A stretch of DNA of 64,000 nucleotides from Nitrospirales bacterium (GCA_031315915.1 JALDRK010000012.1:1-64000), one strand, 5' to 3'; shown: positions 26,750 to 36,985, counted from the first letter of the stretch. The notes: generated by a model not told the origin, from the sequence alone. Made by a program: numbers and translations.

Positions 26750-28385
26750 AAGAATGCCCCCTTTCTTGATATTCCATTGTCACCTGCAATCTGTTGGCCA
26801 CATCACGTAGCCGAACGGATAACAAATGAAAAGCTTGGGCATGTTCTTTTGCCATGCCTTCTAGTGATGATGCTTGCAAATTATGGGAATCTCGAAAAAA
26901 TGCCGTTGCAAGAGGGCTAATCGCCAAAGATTGACGCGCCTGAGCCAAAAACTCAGAAGTGTGTTCTTTTAATTTCGATTGCGCCCATTGCAATCTGACA
27001 ACGGAAATCGGGCGCTGACGGCACATCACTTCCACCTGATCCGCCTGCTGGCATAGCGAAGAAATTTTATCGATCCAGGCTCTCCAGCTTTCATTAACAG
27101 TCAACCAATCAGGCGGTGTCGGCGACTCCAACTGCTCCTCGCTTGTTCTTCCTGTAAAGGTTTCAAACCAAAATTTCTTCCAAAACTGTGCATACCAGGA
27201 CACCTGACGGTTCTCAGCCCCAGCCCTAAGAACAAAACTCCCAGATTGATCCTTATCCACCGATCCTTCGTACACTCGCATCCGTGACGAAAATTTTGGA
27301 AAGGGCCCATGAGCTAAAACATGTCGACATAAGTCAGCGACGTACTGTGCGTCAATGTGATCCTTGCAAGCGTGATGAGGACACACCATGTCGAAGCCAC
27401 ACGGTCCGCAGGAAATGTCCGGCTGTATGACCCAGTGGCCTGGCCCATAAGGACCGGTTTCTCGAAAATCTACATGCCCCACTGAAATATTCACCACTGG
27501 CGTTTGAACACCAACAGCCATATGCATGGGGCCGGTATCATTGGAAACCATCAAATGACAATGATTAAGAATTACCAATAATTCTCCTACCGTGGTTTTG
27601 CCAAAAGCTTCGCAGATGGGTGCTTGTCCTCCCGCCTGACGGTAAGACAGGAGCGCTTCTTGAATAGCCGGTTCTTCCTTTTTGGTACCAATCAGGACAA
27701 AGCCTGCTGGCACATGCGCACCCAGCATGGCCATCATGCGTCCATAGGAAGCCGGGTGCCAGGCTTTCATGGGATCGCTGGCACCGATTTGTATGCCAAT
27801 CCAAAAACGAGGGCTTCCCCATTTTTTTAAAAAACCTTCAGCCCATCCACTTAAATTGGAAGGGAGTTGTAGGCGAAGTGGATGAAACGTTCCAGGCCTG
27901 CTTCCTCCGAGGGCATAGAGGTCAACAATGTTAAATCGATTCAGATGCCGATGTTGCTGAAAGTCTAAAAAATAACTCATCCAGGAATTTCGAACGAAAA
28001 AATCCCCACCGGAAGTCGTCATGATCCCCCGTACATCGGGACAACCAAGAAAGCTGGTTAAAAAAGCACTCCTCCGATTAAACGTCAGATTAATCACTCG
28101 ATCATAGCCCACTCGACATAGAGGGTTTGCCCAACTGGCCACTTCGCGATAGAGCGACACCACGTCTCGAGTTTTGGCGCGGCTTTCATCCAACAATTGC
28201 TGAAAGTCGTAGGCCAAGACTTGGCGAATTCCAGGAAGGAGCGAGGCTACTCCGGCAAATTCCTTATCGACGATGAGGTCAATGGCTACCCCAGGCCACT
28301 CCTCTTCCAACCGAAAAAGTAACGGGGTCATCTGAAATAGATCACCCATTCGGGTGATATTAATAATGACGACTTGTTTGCTCAT
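26727..28385 (-). CDS. GT9-family glycosyltransferase with C-terminal helical extension
   Basis: Residues 1-350 form a heptosyltransferase-like GT9: VVIINITRMGDLFQMTPLL at the N-terminus, IGIQIGASDPMKAWHPASYG, and the donor motif LMVSNDTGPMHMAVG. Residues about 310-350 hold Cys-rich GPCGFDMVCPHHACK, typical of GT9 C-termini. The remaining 200 residues are a helical extension with no recognised domain. Within a cluster next to fliC, transfer of a heptose-like sugar to flagellin or a glycan on it is plausible. Confidence 0.85.
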   Translation of the reverse strand: MSKQVVIINITRMGDLFQMTPLLFRLEEEWPGVAIDLIVDKEFAGVASLLPGIRQVLAYDFQQLLDESRAKTRDVVSLYREVASWANPLCRVGYDRVINLTFNRRSAFLTSFLGCPDVRGIMTTSGGDFFVRNSWMSYFLDFQQHRHLNRFNIVDLYALGGSRPGTFHPLRLQLPSNLSGWAEGFLKKWGSPRFWIGIQIGASDPMKAWHPASYGRMMAMLGAHVPAGFVLIGTKKEEPAIQEALLSYRQAGGQAPICEAFGKTTVGELLVILNHCHLMVSNDTGPMHMAVGVQTPVVNISVGHVDFRETGPYGPGHWVIQPDISCGPCGFDMVCPHHACKDHIDAQYVADLCRHVLAHGPFPKFSSRMRVYEGSVDKDQSGSFVLRAGAENRQVSWYAQFWKKFWFETFTGRTSEEQLESPTPPDWLTVNESWRAWIDKISSLCQQADQVEVMCRQRPISVVRLQWAQSKLKEHTSEFLAQARQSLAISPLATAFFRDSHNLQASSLEGMAKEHAQAFHLLSVRLRDVANRLQVTMEYQERGHSYASTARS

Positions 28386-28502
28386 AAAGACCTAATGACA
28401 ATGGAATAAAGGATGAAGAACCCGTCTTCAGAAAATCTAAGATTCATTTTGCTTTCAATGCTGCAGTTGGCAACACAGGAGGAGGCCCATCGGGGTTGAC
28501 CT

Positions 28503-30320
28503 TTACAGAAAATCCCGTTTTTCCTGTCTATATTCATCCATCATGAGAATGAGCAGTTCTTCCCGCTTCAATATCGCCTCCGGACCTTTCTTTCGAATAG
28601 CTTCCGCTAAATCAACGAGCTCAACTCGCTCGTGATCCTGGAATTGCTGTAGAATAGGCAGTAATTCTGGGCAGTCTCCACAGGACTCCGACAGCGATTG
28701 AGCCTGTCTATCGCCCTGAAGAATCGATCCCAACCGATCGGGATAGGTGACCCCGATCTCACTCAAAAGAGTTTGCATACGATGCTCATAGGTATGAAGC
28801 CCAAGGACACGCTTCCGAGATTGCTCTGCCATGGAAACCCGCAGTTCCGGTTCTTGGGAAAATTTCCTCACCGTCGACACCAGATCTTCCGGACGAGTGA
28901 ATATACCCATCATGGATTCATCAAAGAGTTCCGGGAGTAGAGTCCGAGTATCTATCACCTGAAAGGCTCCGCAACTGGCCAGCTCAAAGGTCCGAGGATT
29001 GACGCTATCCCCCTGAGGGTCCAATCCTTCTCCGATGTAGGAGTGGAGATTCACATTCACCGCCGTGGAATTGAAAATTTTCACTGCAGTTTCCGAATCA
29101 ATTCTGGCTCCTCCGCGTTGCAAGACATCCGAAAGAAGCCCAGGATCATTCCACTCGTTTCCCCATAATTTAAAGGACCATTCCTGCCCGACTAAGCCCG
29201 TCAATAATCGTCGACGATTTTTATAGCCAGCCCCTAAAAACGAGACATCGGCTCCAAGCTCCCGTTTTTCTGCCCCAGATACGACAAGAGGTTTATGAAT
29301 CGTGGGATCGGCTGCCAACGGTAAATAGGATACATGAGGAGCCCCCGCCCTAGTCATCGCCTCCAGGCAGGGCTCTTTCTGCATCACAAACCAAAAATCA
29401 TATCCCGCTGCCATTTGTTGCCAATAGGTCAAATGCCGAAAATTTTCCACAAACCACATAGCCGTCAGAATCTTCTTTCGCCGGAGCTGATCCAGAACCG
29501 CCATAGACAAGGGAGCTTGTGCCATACCCAAAACGAGATCAGGTGGATCCTCCGCCACATATGCCAAACTAATAATGCCTAATGTTTCACTGAATTTATG
29601 TTGGACCGTTTGGCGTAATCTGACATCATGAATCCCATCTATCTGCTGATACCCCGGAGCATGAAGACTATGATCGACCCAACTGATACGATGACCCATC
29701 GCTTCCAAGGCCCGTACCACATAGCCGGCAATAGGCAGTGACCCTCCATAAATGGGACCTACCACCATGATATGGAGTCTTCCCGACACATGTTTCGCCA
29801 TTTCTTCTCGAAGACCCTGTCGCACCTCTTCGTACAGAGCACGGTGAAGTGAAGCCGCAGGGTCATAACTCAAAACGCGGACACACTTGGCAATCTGAGT
29901 GATTTGGGAAACCACCTCAGAGGTTGTTCCCCACACCCAATGGACCTCCTCTCCCCATTCAGAAAGTGACCGTACCGAAAGACAATCTCGCAGTTCATTC
30001 AAATTTCCCACAACCACCAGCACTCGTTGATCTGGAGATAAGTGTCGTTTTAGGGCCTCCACGTGATACAACAAGCCCACCCCGAAAATAAGAAGAACCT
30101 CACCCGGCCGACAATTTTTTAGTTGTTGTACAGCCCAACGTTCCGCTTCCTTCTGCGGATCATAGGCGCTATGAATCCAATGGTGGTTAACCATCGCAGC
30201 GGGAATCCCTGATTTGGACATCTGAATACAGAGAAATCCTCCAGAAACCTCACTTAATTGGCTTCGAAGAAATGGAGCCGACTTTCCGATAAGATCAATA
30301 TTGGCTTGAAAATTAATCAC
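28503..30320 (-). CDS. Maf-like N-terminal domain fused to CgeB-type glycosyltransferase
   Basis: 605 residues. The first about 190 (LCIQMSKSGIPAAMVNHHWI, HSAYDPQKEAERWA, EVLLIFGVGLLYHVEALKRHL) resemble the N-terminal half of Maf proteins, which are tied to flagellin glycosylation with nonulosonic acids. Residues about 200-560 (HIMVVGPIYGGSLPIAGYVV, AQAPLSMAVL, VNPRTFELASCGAFQVID) match CgeB/DUF3880-type glycosyltransferases. GTG start at 30320 without a clear Shine-Dalgarno. The fusion points to protein glycosylation rather than LPS. I did not see the full Maf catalytic region, so only the N-domain is claimed. Confidence 0.7.
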   Translation of the reverse strand: MINFQANIDLIGKSAPFLRSQLSEVSGGFLCIQMSKSGIPAAMVNHHWIHSAYDPQKEAERWAVQQLKNCRPGEVLLIFGVGLLYHVEALKRHLSPDQRVLVVVGNLNELRDCLSVRSLSEWGEEVHWVWGTTSEVVSQITQIAKCVRVLSYDPAASLHRALYEEVRQGLREEMAKHVSGRLHIMVVGPIYGGSLPIAGYVVRALEAMGHRISWVDHSLHAPGYQQIDGIHDVRLRQTVQHKFSETLGIISLAYVAEDPPDLVLGMAQAPLSMAVLDQLRRKKILTAMWFVENFRHLTYWQQMAAGYDFWFVMQKEPCLEAMTRAGAPHVSYLPLAADPTIHKPLVVSGAEKRELGADVSFLGAGYKNRRRLLTGLVGQEWSFKLWGNEWNDPGLLSDVLQRGGARIDSETAVKIFNSTAVNVNLHSYIGEGLDPQGDSVNPRTFELASCGAFQVIDTRTLLPELFDESMMGIFTRPEDLVSTVRKFSQEPELRVSMAEQSRKRVLGLHTYEHRMQTLLSEIGVTYPDRLGSILQGDRQAQSLSESCGDCPELLPILQQFQDHERVELVDLAEAIRKKGPEAILKREELLILMMDEYRQEKRDFL

Positions 30321-30385
30321 GTGAACCGTTTTTTAAGCCTTATCCACGAAAACCGAGTGATATGAAGACAGTGAGTTCTGAACAA

Positions 30386-31606
30386 TTATGAAGCCGTCAT
30401 TGCCAATGTTGGGCTTAACTTATCCCAAACTTTTTGACGAATCTGCTGCAGATTCTCCGGGCCATCATAAGGTTGATAAAATGTTCCCATGCCATCATAT
30501 TGACTCGCCCAAAGAGACCAGGGTCCGTTGGCAGAACTCACGGGACCTCCTGAAAGAAGACAAACCGTTTCCTCAATCGGCCAAACTTGAGGTAGCTCAG
30601 GCAAGCCCGTTAATTCGTATGTTTCTCTCGGAGACAGGCCAACTCTCTGGCTGTGTTGCCACACATAATGTCCTGCTCCATATGGCCCAGTCTCATGAAC
30701 CCGAGCCCGTGAAAAAAACCAACCCACCGCTCTCGCTCCACACAAGGTACTTAAATGCAAGGGACCCGTATCGGACCCCACCACCCATTGACACCGACTC
30801 AGCAGACTCACTAATGCAAGAAGAGAGGTCCTCCCGCACATATTGATAATCCGATTTAAACATCCTGTTGGTAAGGCACTTTCCAGTGCGAAGGCGATTT
30901 CACCTTCTTCTTTCCCGCCAATCAACAGGATCAACGCATCAGGGAGTCTGTCGACACATTCCTGAATTAAGGCCTTCCAGATTGACACTGGAATTCGACG
31001 TTCTGCATCGCCAGCACCCAGGATCAGCCCGATAATCTGACGGCCTGAAGAACCTAGAAGGCCTTCCAGACCAGACGGCAGACTGGTCTTTATCGGAAAA
31101 ATTCTAGGACTCGCTTTTGGTGGTCTCACCTCACAAAGCCCACAGAAGGCATCAGAAAGATGAATGCGATTTTTCCCCCGATTCCGTGCCACCGTCAGTA
31201 AATATTCCCCCCAGGGGGAAAGCCTGGGATTGATCGGTCCCCACGACCCTTGGCCAATGACACGATCCGCCAAGAGGTGAGCCGCAAGAATACCTCGAGG
31301 ATGATTATTCAAGTTATAGGCCAGGTGATAGGCAGGATATGCCTGCTGAGTCCAAACCTGGCGTGTATGATGAAATTGCTCCTTCCATGAATGCCCCATA
31401 GCCCCGCACTCCGGTCGCCAGAAGGCCCCGTCCCAAGGATAAACTCTGGATATACCAGGAAAAAGTTCTCCCACCGGCACTAATGGAGCGGGACAGAGCA
31501 GATCGAGAGGTTGCTCAGGATAAAGAGAATGAAGAGCAGAAATAACCGGTAGAGATTGGACGAGATCTCCCAGCCGCGCTAATTGTATGAGCAAGGCGCG
31601 AGGCAT
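30386..31606 (-). CDS. GT9-family glycosyltransferase (heptosyltransferase-like)
   Basis: 406 residues. N-terminal ALLIQLARLGDLVQSLPVISAL, central IGLILGAGDAERRIPVSIW and C-terminal QWVVGSDTGPLHLSTLCGARAVGWFF are GT9 landmarks, including the SDTGPLHL donor motif. The second GT9 enzyme of the island, different in sequence from the one at 26.7 kb. ATG 31606, 33 nt after the giant glycosyltransferase gene. Confidence 0.88.
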   Translation of the reverse strand: MPRALLIQLARLGDLVQSLPVISALHSLYPEQPLDLLCPAPLVPVGELFPGISRVYPWDGAFWRPECGAMGHSWKEQFHHTRQVWTQQAYPAYHLAYNLNNHPRGILAAHLLADRVIGQGSWGPINPRLSPWGEYLLTVARNRGKNRIHLSDAFCGLCEVRPPKASPRIFPIKTSLPSGLEGLLGSSGRQIIGLILGAGDAERRIPVSIWKALIQECVDRLPDALILLIGGKEEGEIAFALESALPTGCLNRIINMCGRTSLLALVSLLSRCQWVVGSDTGPLHLSTLCGARAVGWFFSRARVHETGPYGAGHYVWQHSQRVGLSPRETYELTGLPELPQVWPIEETVCLLSGGPVSSANGPWSLWASQYDGMGTFYQPYDGPENLQQIRQKVWDKLSPTLAMTAS

Positions 31607-31639
31607 TGACGGCTTGAACTGGGTAGAAATGTCCCCCTC

Positions 31640-34600
31640 CTATTTCGCGATGGCATAGGTAGGAGGTGAAGCCTGGGCAATCCGTGTTCGGAGGTCCTGA
31701 AGTCCCTCAAAACCCGGCATCAGTGTCCCCAATATCTCACAATGCTCCTGGGCTTCAGAAAAGACTCCCGCCCGAAAATACACACCTGCCAAGGCATACC
31801 GCATCTCACAGTCCGCAGGATTTCGGTCAAGATATTGCGACAGCTCCCCGGCCAATCGATCCCAACACCCTAAGGCACTTCCAACTTGCAACAATGGCTT
31901 GATGACCTCAGGATCGTCAGGTTGAACTTCACGAAGTCGAGAAAACGTTTCCCAAGCCTTCTCATGACTCCCTAAACCCATATAGGCCATCCCAAGGCCT
32001 TTTTGTGTTTTGCCACGATCAGCTCCCGCAGCAAGAGCTTTTTGGAAAGAGTGGATCGCCTCGGAGAATGCTTGCCGTTGAATGTGGAAAATACCATTCA
32101 TAAAGTGTCCGGTTGGAGAATTCGGATTCTGTGAAAGGATCGCGTGAATATGCCGAGAAGCCTCCTCAGCATTGCCACGAGACAAACTTTTTTTTGCTAA
32201 TGCTTCACGTGCCTCGACATCTTCTCCGAGAGACAAGATGCGCTCGAAAAATTTTGCCTCCCCTTCTCCCAGATTCATGGATTGACATACCCTGACTCCC
32301 CACCGAAGCACTTCACCATCAAGCGGCCATTCCCCGGGGTCATTGAGAAGCGATTCACACTCCGATTGGTCTCCGGGGGTCAGTTGCCCCTGCTGTTTGA
32401 GCTTACGCAGTAACAGTTCCTGCACCTTCCGAACCTTTTCCCACTGAAGACGTTCGGCTTCATCACGAAAAGGTTCGAGTGACTGCCGAAGCCATCCGTC
32501 CCGAAAGTAATAACGATTGGCATATCCTTCCGGTACGGTATAGAGGTCCTCATCGATCACAATAGAAGATGCCCATCGCTCCATGAGTACCTTTCCATTG
32601 TGCCGCTCGACTTCAGGGTCTTTCCGACCGGGTGTTTGATGTTCCAAATGATAGAGCACGCTCTGAGGTTGATAGATAATCTGTTTTCCGCGCTTTCCCA
32701 CTTTCAAACAGAGGTCTACATCTTCAAATCCGTTCTGATAAATCTCATCAAAGCCTCCGACCGCCTCAAATTCGTCACGACGGATCAGCATGCAGGCCGC
32801 CGTCACGACCTGATATTCTCGGCGGGTATTAGCTGCCTTTAAATCTCCCGGAGCACCACGGAACAAATGATACGGTGTCAGGCAATTTTTAGAAAAGACG
32901 ACTCCTGCGTGTTGAATCGTTTCATCCGGATAGAGCAGCTTGCTTCCCACAATCGCGACATTGGAATGTTGGTGCACCTCATCGACTAACGCCTTTAACC
33001 ATCCCGGCTTCGGTATCGTATCGTTATTGAGAAAAACCAGATAGCGTCCTTTGGCGGCCTCTACACCCTGATTACAGGCCTTGGCAAACCCGTAGTTTTT
33101 CTCATTGGTAATGATCTGGCAATCGCCACCCAAAGTGGATAGGAAGGCTTTCGTGCCATCAGTGGACGCATTGTCCACGACAATGACTTCATAGGAACAA
33201 CCGTTTGTCACTTCGGCGAGATGGCTCAGACATTGTTGAGTCAATTCCCCTTTATTGAAAACCGGGATAATAATTGAACAATCAAAGGAAGAAGTGTGTT
33301 GAGGGGTATACGTGGAGATTGGGGACGCTTCCTTTCGGGCGAGGGACACACCGTCCAAACTGCCGGTATCACGTCCCAGCCAGGCCCGTTCATACTTAGG
33401 GAGCAGATATTCCATGAGACGATTCGTTAAGACCCATTGCTTGAGATTGTTTCCTTCCCGTTCCAGGGCATCCAAATCATGAATCCGTTCCCGAATGGCC
33501 TTGATCCAGGCTTGAGGTTCATGAGCTAATCGGAGAATGGGCGCCTGTTGATGTGGAAAAATGTCGGTACCGATGACTGGGTATCCCAGAATCCCATACT
33601 GCAGAATTCGAATATCACTTTTGGCCTCATTAAAGTGATTAGGAACCAACGGAGCAAGGGCCAGATCAAGATTCAGACTGGCCAGTTTTTTGGGAAAAGA
33701 GCTCAAGTCGACCATGGAAAACGTTTCACTGATGACCCCTGGACCTCTGGCCGTTCGTGGGGCGTCACCCAGAAACACCCATTCCACTTCGTCCTTTAAA
33801 GCCTCGATAATCGTTTCCAAAATTGCCGTGTCTCCTTTATGCACTTTGGCTTGTCCAACCCAACCCACCCGTGGACGCGATCCGGCACGTCGTTGAGGAA
33901 TCAGGGTTTCCCATTCTTGACGGACTAAACTATTGGGAAGCACCTGGGCGGCAATTCCCTTTTTTGCCAGTTCAATGTGAATGGGTTCAGTGGAGACCGT
34001 CACGCAATCGGCTAGTTTCATGAGGCGAAACATTTGATCCACAACCTGAGGGGTTATAACAAAATGGTTGGGATTATCAGCAGGAATTGCCCATAAAAGG
34101 TCATCGCAATCATGCACCAGACGAGTACCCTGCTTCTGGGCTTGGGACAGATAGTTTTCTTTAAGCAAACAGGTGCGCTGGCAGATCCAGATTTGTCCAA
34201 TTCCCGTGGGCAGAATGGATTCGCCGGAAAGCACGTTGACATCACCTGCCATCGAACCCTGCGTCCATCGCCCTATTCCCGCCACGAATGGTTGAAGAAG
34301 TCGAATGCGTCCACAGATAGGGTCTGTCAAAATTACAGAAACATGAGCGACGGGTTTTGGAGAGGTATCATCAGAGTTGATGACCGAAACCAAATCCTGC
34401 TGTTCTACGGCGGGGTTTTTAGCGGAGGAAAGTCCATCTATTCTGGAAAAATGTTTAAGACTTTCTTGAAACTCCTGCACAAAAGTAGAGGAACAATACA
34501 AGGGCCTTGACCCCTTTCGATAATCGTCCCAGTTTTTCTTGGCGACTTCGTTTACATTTTTTCGACGGCATTCATCTTTGAATGCCCGATATTCCGCATG

Positions 34601-36340
34601 TGTCTCTTCTTCAATTCCATCAGCGGCCCGTAGAGACTTTTCATCGATATGGGCTGCTCGTCCGGCAGGAAGATGAAACCCCACCTCTTCATCTTTCATA
34701 TAGGCGTTATGTAACCCCTGGATCATTATTCTTAATCCGTAATCGGCATCCTCTTCCCCATAAAACCCGTAATCCTCACACCAAAATCCTAATGCCTCGT
34801 GCGTTCTTTTGGGGATGAGAATACACGCCCCACCCAGCGTACCTTTTTTGAGGCGTATAGCCATCCCCCGTATTTCCTTTACCGGATAGCTTACGGGTTC
34901 AAAATTATAAGCCACGGCACCCAATTCCGGGATACGATCAATGACTTCCACCATATTGGATAACCAGTTTGGCTTTTGAATGACGATGTCATTGTCCAAC
35001 TTCAAGTAATATTCTGCATTAGGCTCCTGACTCCATGCCAGATTGGAAGCCTTCGCGATACCAATGTTGTTTTCTAAAAGAATCAGATGAGTAATGATGC
35101 CTTCTTTTTGTAAGCCTTTGAGATATTCCTGAGTTCCATCCGAACTTCCATTATCCACGATGGTGAGCTTGTGAGGGTAACAGGTGTACTTCAAAAGGGA
35201 AGCAATGGCTGACTTCGTAAAATCTAGACGGTTATAGGTCACCATCCCGATATTCACGAACTTACCTTGCTGAACACTGCCTTGATACTGAAAATTATTA
35301 ATATATTGCCCTCTGGGGGAAGGAAACCGATCCCGGTAGGATTGCTGAACGGCCAAGGTTTCTTGGTAGGCCAGTTTCTGGTTGGAATTGATGATGCCCT
35401 TTGGATTTTCGTAATACAACCCCAGGAATAAGGAAAGGTGCTTCATTGGGTGGCGTTCGGCAACTCGACACCAAAATTCATAATCGGTAGCCGATTCCAA
35501 AGTTTCATCAAAATATCCCACTTCCTCATGAAGCGATTTTCGCCACATGGCCTGTGGCCCCATATGACAACCTGAAAGCATGATTTCTGGAGAATAATCA
35601 GGACGAATGTGATACCCACAACGAATATGGGTGGCAAACCGTTGGTTTTCAAAATTTGTAACAAACACATCTCCATACACCAGGGCCGTGTCTTGATGTC
35701 TATCCAACTCTGCAGCCAGAACTTCCAGCGCATCAATTCGACGACGATCATCGGTCGGCCCCAGCGTAATATATTGACCTCGAGCCATCCTGATGCCCAG
35801 ATTACAGGCTGCGGCGGGGTTCATTCTCTTGCTGGTCCGAACATAAATGATATTTGAGTAGCGGGCTTGAAATTCTGTAATGATTTTATATTCTTCCGTT
35901 TGCGACCCTGTTTCCACAATGATGATTTCAATTTCCTCCACAATCGTTTGTGCTTCCAGGTCTTCCAGTGCGCCCCGCATAAACCGCTCGGCATTATAAG
36001 CGGCCACGATCACTGAAACCCGAGGCTGCACAACCCCAGATAGTGGATATTTGGATACCAGAGACGTTTCAACTGCAATTGTTTTAGGGGACACAGTATC
36101 CTCCACCGTATTTTCAAGAGAAAAAGACATCCGAACCGACTCCTTGAGTAAGTAAAAATCGGCGGGCTTGGGGATGCTCACCGTTTTTCCTTGATAAGAA
36201 AGATGCCAGGGATAATGCTGAATCAGCGAAACAGGTTTTTGGTACACTAATGTGAATCCATTCCCGATTTTGTCATCGACATCCAAAGCATCTACCAGAT
36301 TCAGTCTTTCTCCAAAAAATTTCGAGAAAAACCCCTTCAT
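31640..36340 (-). CDS. giant multi-domain glycosyltransferase (GT2-GT2-GT4-like-GT2-TPR)
   Basis: 1566 residues. Residues 1-60 (ending near DDKIGNGFTLVYQK) look like the C-terminal end of a methyltransferase. Three GT2 domains follow at about 105-330 (VSVIVAAYNAERFMRG), 360-560 (IGMVTYNRLDFTKS, with LDNDI) and 1055-1290 (CSIIIPVFNKGELTQQ, with NNDT). Between them, about 665-985, is a GT4-like domain (GWVGQAKVHKG). TPR repeats fill about 1370-1560. Four catalytic modules in one chain suggest stepwise assembly of an oligosaccharide, with TPRs binding the protein acceptor. The gene follows a methyltransferase in the same frame, separated by one TAA and three codons. Confidence 0.85.
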   Translation of the reverse strand: MKGFFSKFFGERLNLVDALDVDDKIGNGFTLVYQKPVSLIQHYPWHLSYQGKTVSIPKPADFYLLKESVRMSFSLENTVEDTVSPKTIAVETSLVSKYPLSGVVQPRVSVIVAAYNAERFMRGALEDLEAQTIVEEIEIIIVETGSQTEEYKIITEFQARYSNIIYVRTSKRMNPAAACNLGIRMARGQYITLGPTDDRRRIDALEVLAAELDRHQDTALVYGDVFVTNFENQRFATHIRCGYHIRPDYSPEIMLSGCHMGPQAMWRKSLHEEVGYFDETLESATDYEFWCRVAERHPMKHLSLFLGLYYENPKGIINSNQKLAYQETLAVQQSYRDRFPSPRGQYINNFQYQGSVQQGKFVNIGMVTYNRLDFTKSAIASLLKYTCYPHKLTIVDNGSSDGTQEYLKGLQKEGIITHLILLENNIGIAKASNLAWSQEPNAEYYLKLDNDIVIQKPNWLSNMVEVIDRIPELGAVAYNFEPVSYPVKEIRGMAIRLKKGTLGGACILIPKRTHEALGFWCEDYGFYGEEDADYGLRIMIQGLHNAYMKDEEVGFHLPAGRAAHIDEKSLRAADGIEEETHAEYRAFKDECRRKNVNEVAKKNWDDYRKGSRPLYCSSTFVQEFQESLKHFSRIDGLSSAKNPAVEQQDLVSVINSDDTSPKPVAHVSVILTDPICGRIRLLQPFVAGIGRWTQGSMAGDVNVLSGESILPTGIGQIWICQRTCLLKENYLSQAQKQGTRLVHDCDDLLWAIPADNPNHFVITPQVVDQMFRLMKLADCVTVSTEPIHIELAKKGIAAQVLPNSLVRQEWETLIPQRRAGSRPRVGWVGQAKVHKGDTAILETIIEALKDEVEWVFLGDAPRTARGPGVISETFSMVDLSSFPKKLASLNLDLALAPLVPNHFNEAKSDIRILQYGILGYPVIGTDIFPHQQAPILRLAHEPQAWIKAIRERIHDLDALEREGNNLKQWVLTNRLMEYLLPKYERAWLGRDTGSLDGVSLARKEASPISTYTPQHTSSFDCSIIIPVFNKGELTQQCLSHLAEVTNGCSYEVIVVDNASTDGTKAFLSTLGGDCQIITNEKNYGFAKACNQGVEAAKGRYLVFLNNDTIPKPGWLKALVDEVHQHSNVAIVGSKLLYPDETIQHAGVVFSKNCLTPYHLFRGAPGDLKAANTRREYQVVTAACMLIRRDEFEAVGGFDEIYQNGFEDVDLCLKVGKRGKQIIYQPQSVLYHLEHQTPGRKDPEVERHNGKVLMERWASSIVIDEDLYTVPEGYANRYYFRDGWLRQSLEPFRDEAERLQWEKVRKVQELLLRKLKQQGQLTPGDQSECESLLNDPGEWPLDGEVLRWGVRVCQSMNLGEGEAKFFERILSLGEDVEAREALAKKSLSRGNAEEASRHIHAILSQNPNSPTGHFMNGIFHIQRQAFSEAIHSFQKALAAGADRGKTQKGLGMAYMGLGSHEKAWETFSRLREVQPDDPEVIKPLLQVGSALGCWDRLAGELSQYLDRNPADCEMRYALAGVYFRAGVFSEAQEHCEILGTLMPGFEGLQDLRTRIAQASPPTYAIAK

Positions 36341-36349
36341 TCTGTAGAA

Positions 36350-36823
36350 TTAAAAAATATTATAATGACAATGAAGAAAACGCCCAGCCCCCAGTTCCAG
36401 ATCTGACGTCATGTTCAAAACGTAATCTTCTACCAAATGGTCCCACTCGGTGAGTGGTTTTCCTCTATCAGAGGGGGACGCATCTGGTTGGGGTGTAATA
36501 ACAAATAAAAACCCTCCAGGTTTAATTATTCGATACCATTCAAATAAAGTTTTTAAGAAATTCGGACAATGTTCGATCACATGTGACGACAAAACAAAAT
36601 CTTCGGATTCACTGGGAATAGGAATGGAATCAGCTTCGGCTAGAATCTCCAGCGGGGCAGCTTCCCCGACCAGTTCGACTTGTTCCTGGTGATAAATATC
36701 ATCTTTCAATCCCACGTTTCTGGTATCCAGCCCAAATGGGTTATGTGCGGAAGGACCGATTTCCAATCCTCTGAGACCATCAAGCCATTTATGCGCTACC
36801 AGGCTTTCGGGAAATTTTTTCAT
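36350..36823 (-). CDS. SAM-dependent methyltransferase domain, cut by in-frame TAA
   Basis: 157 residues of a class I methyltransferase (type 11): GLEIGPSAHNPFG at the SAM site, AEADSIPIPSESEDFVLSSHVIEH and IIKPGGFLFVITP. The fold stops at FLHCHYNIF, about 60 residues short of a complete domain. The missing end is found, in the same frame, at the start of the giant glycosyltransferase (MKGFFSKFFGERLN to DDKIGNGFTLVYQ). The two ORFs therefore look like one protein of about 1727 residues split by the TAA at 36352-36350. Sequencing error, a recent nonsense mutation, or a true boundary are all possible. Confidence 0.75.
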   Translation of the reverse strand: MKKFPESLVAHKWLDGLRGLEIGPSAHNPFGLDTRNVGLKDDIYHQEQVELVGEAAPLEILAEADSIPIPSESEDFVLSSHVIEHCPNFLKTLFEWYRIIKPGGFLFVITPQPDASPSDRGKPLTEWDHLVEDYVLNMTSDLELGAGRFLHCHYNIF

Positions 36824-36985
36824 GATATTTCCTTGGCAACTTTGTAAATCCCAGACACTAATTTTTGGACCCAGATAGGACCAAGCCCTACAAAACCCCT
36901 ATTGGGCAGAATTGTTAGGTCTCGACTTGGCAGGAAGTTTTTCACCTCGAATCCCTTTACATAGAAGTTATATTTTTTTGTTTAT

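Noticed and set aside
28386-28502. Terminator between the Maf/CgeB gene and the GT9 gene
   Set aside because: A 5-bp GAAGA/TCTTC hairpin near 28420 is followed by no convincing T-run.
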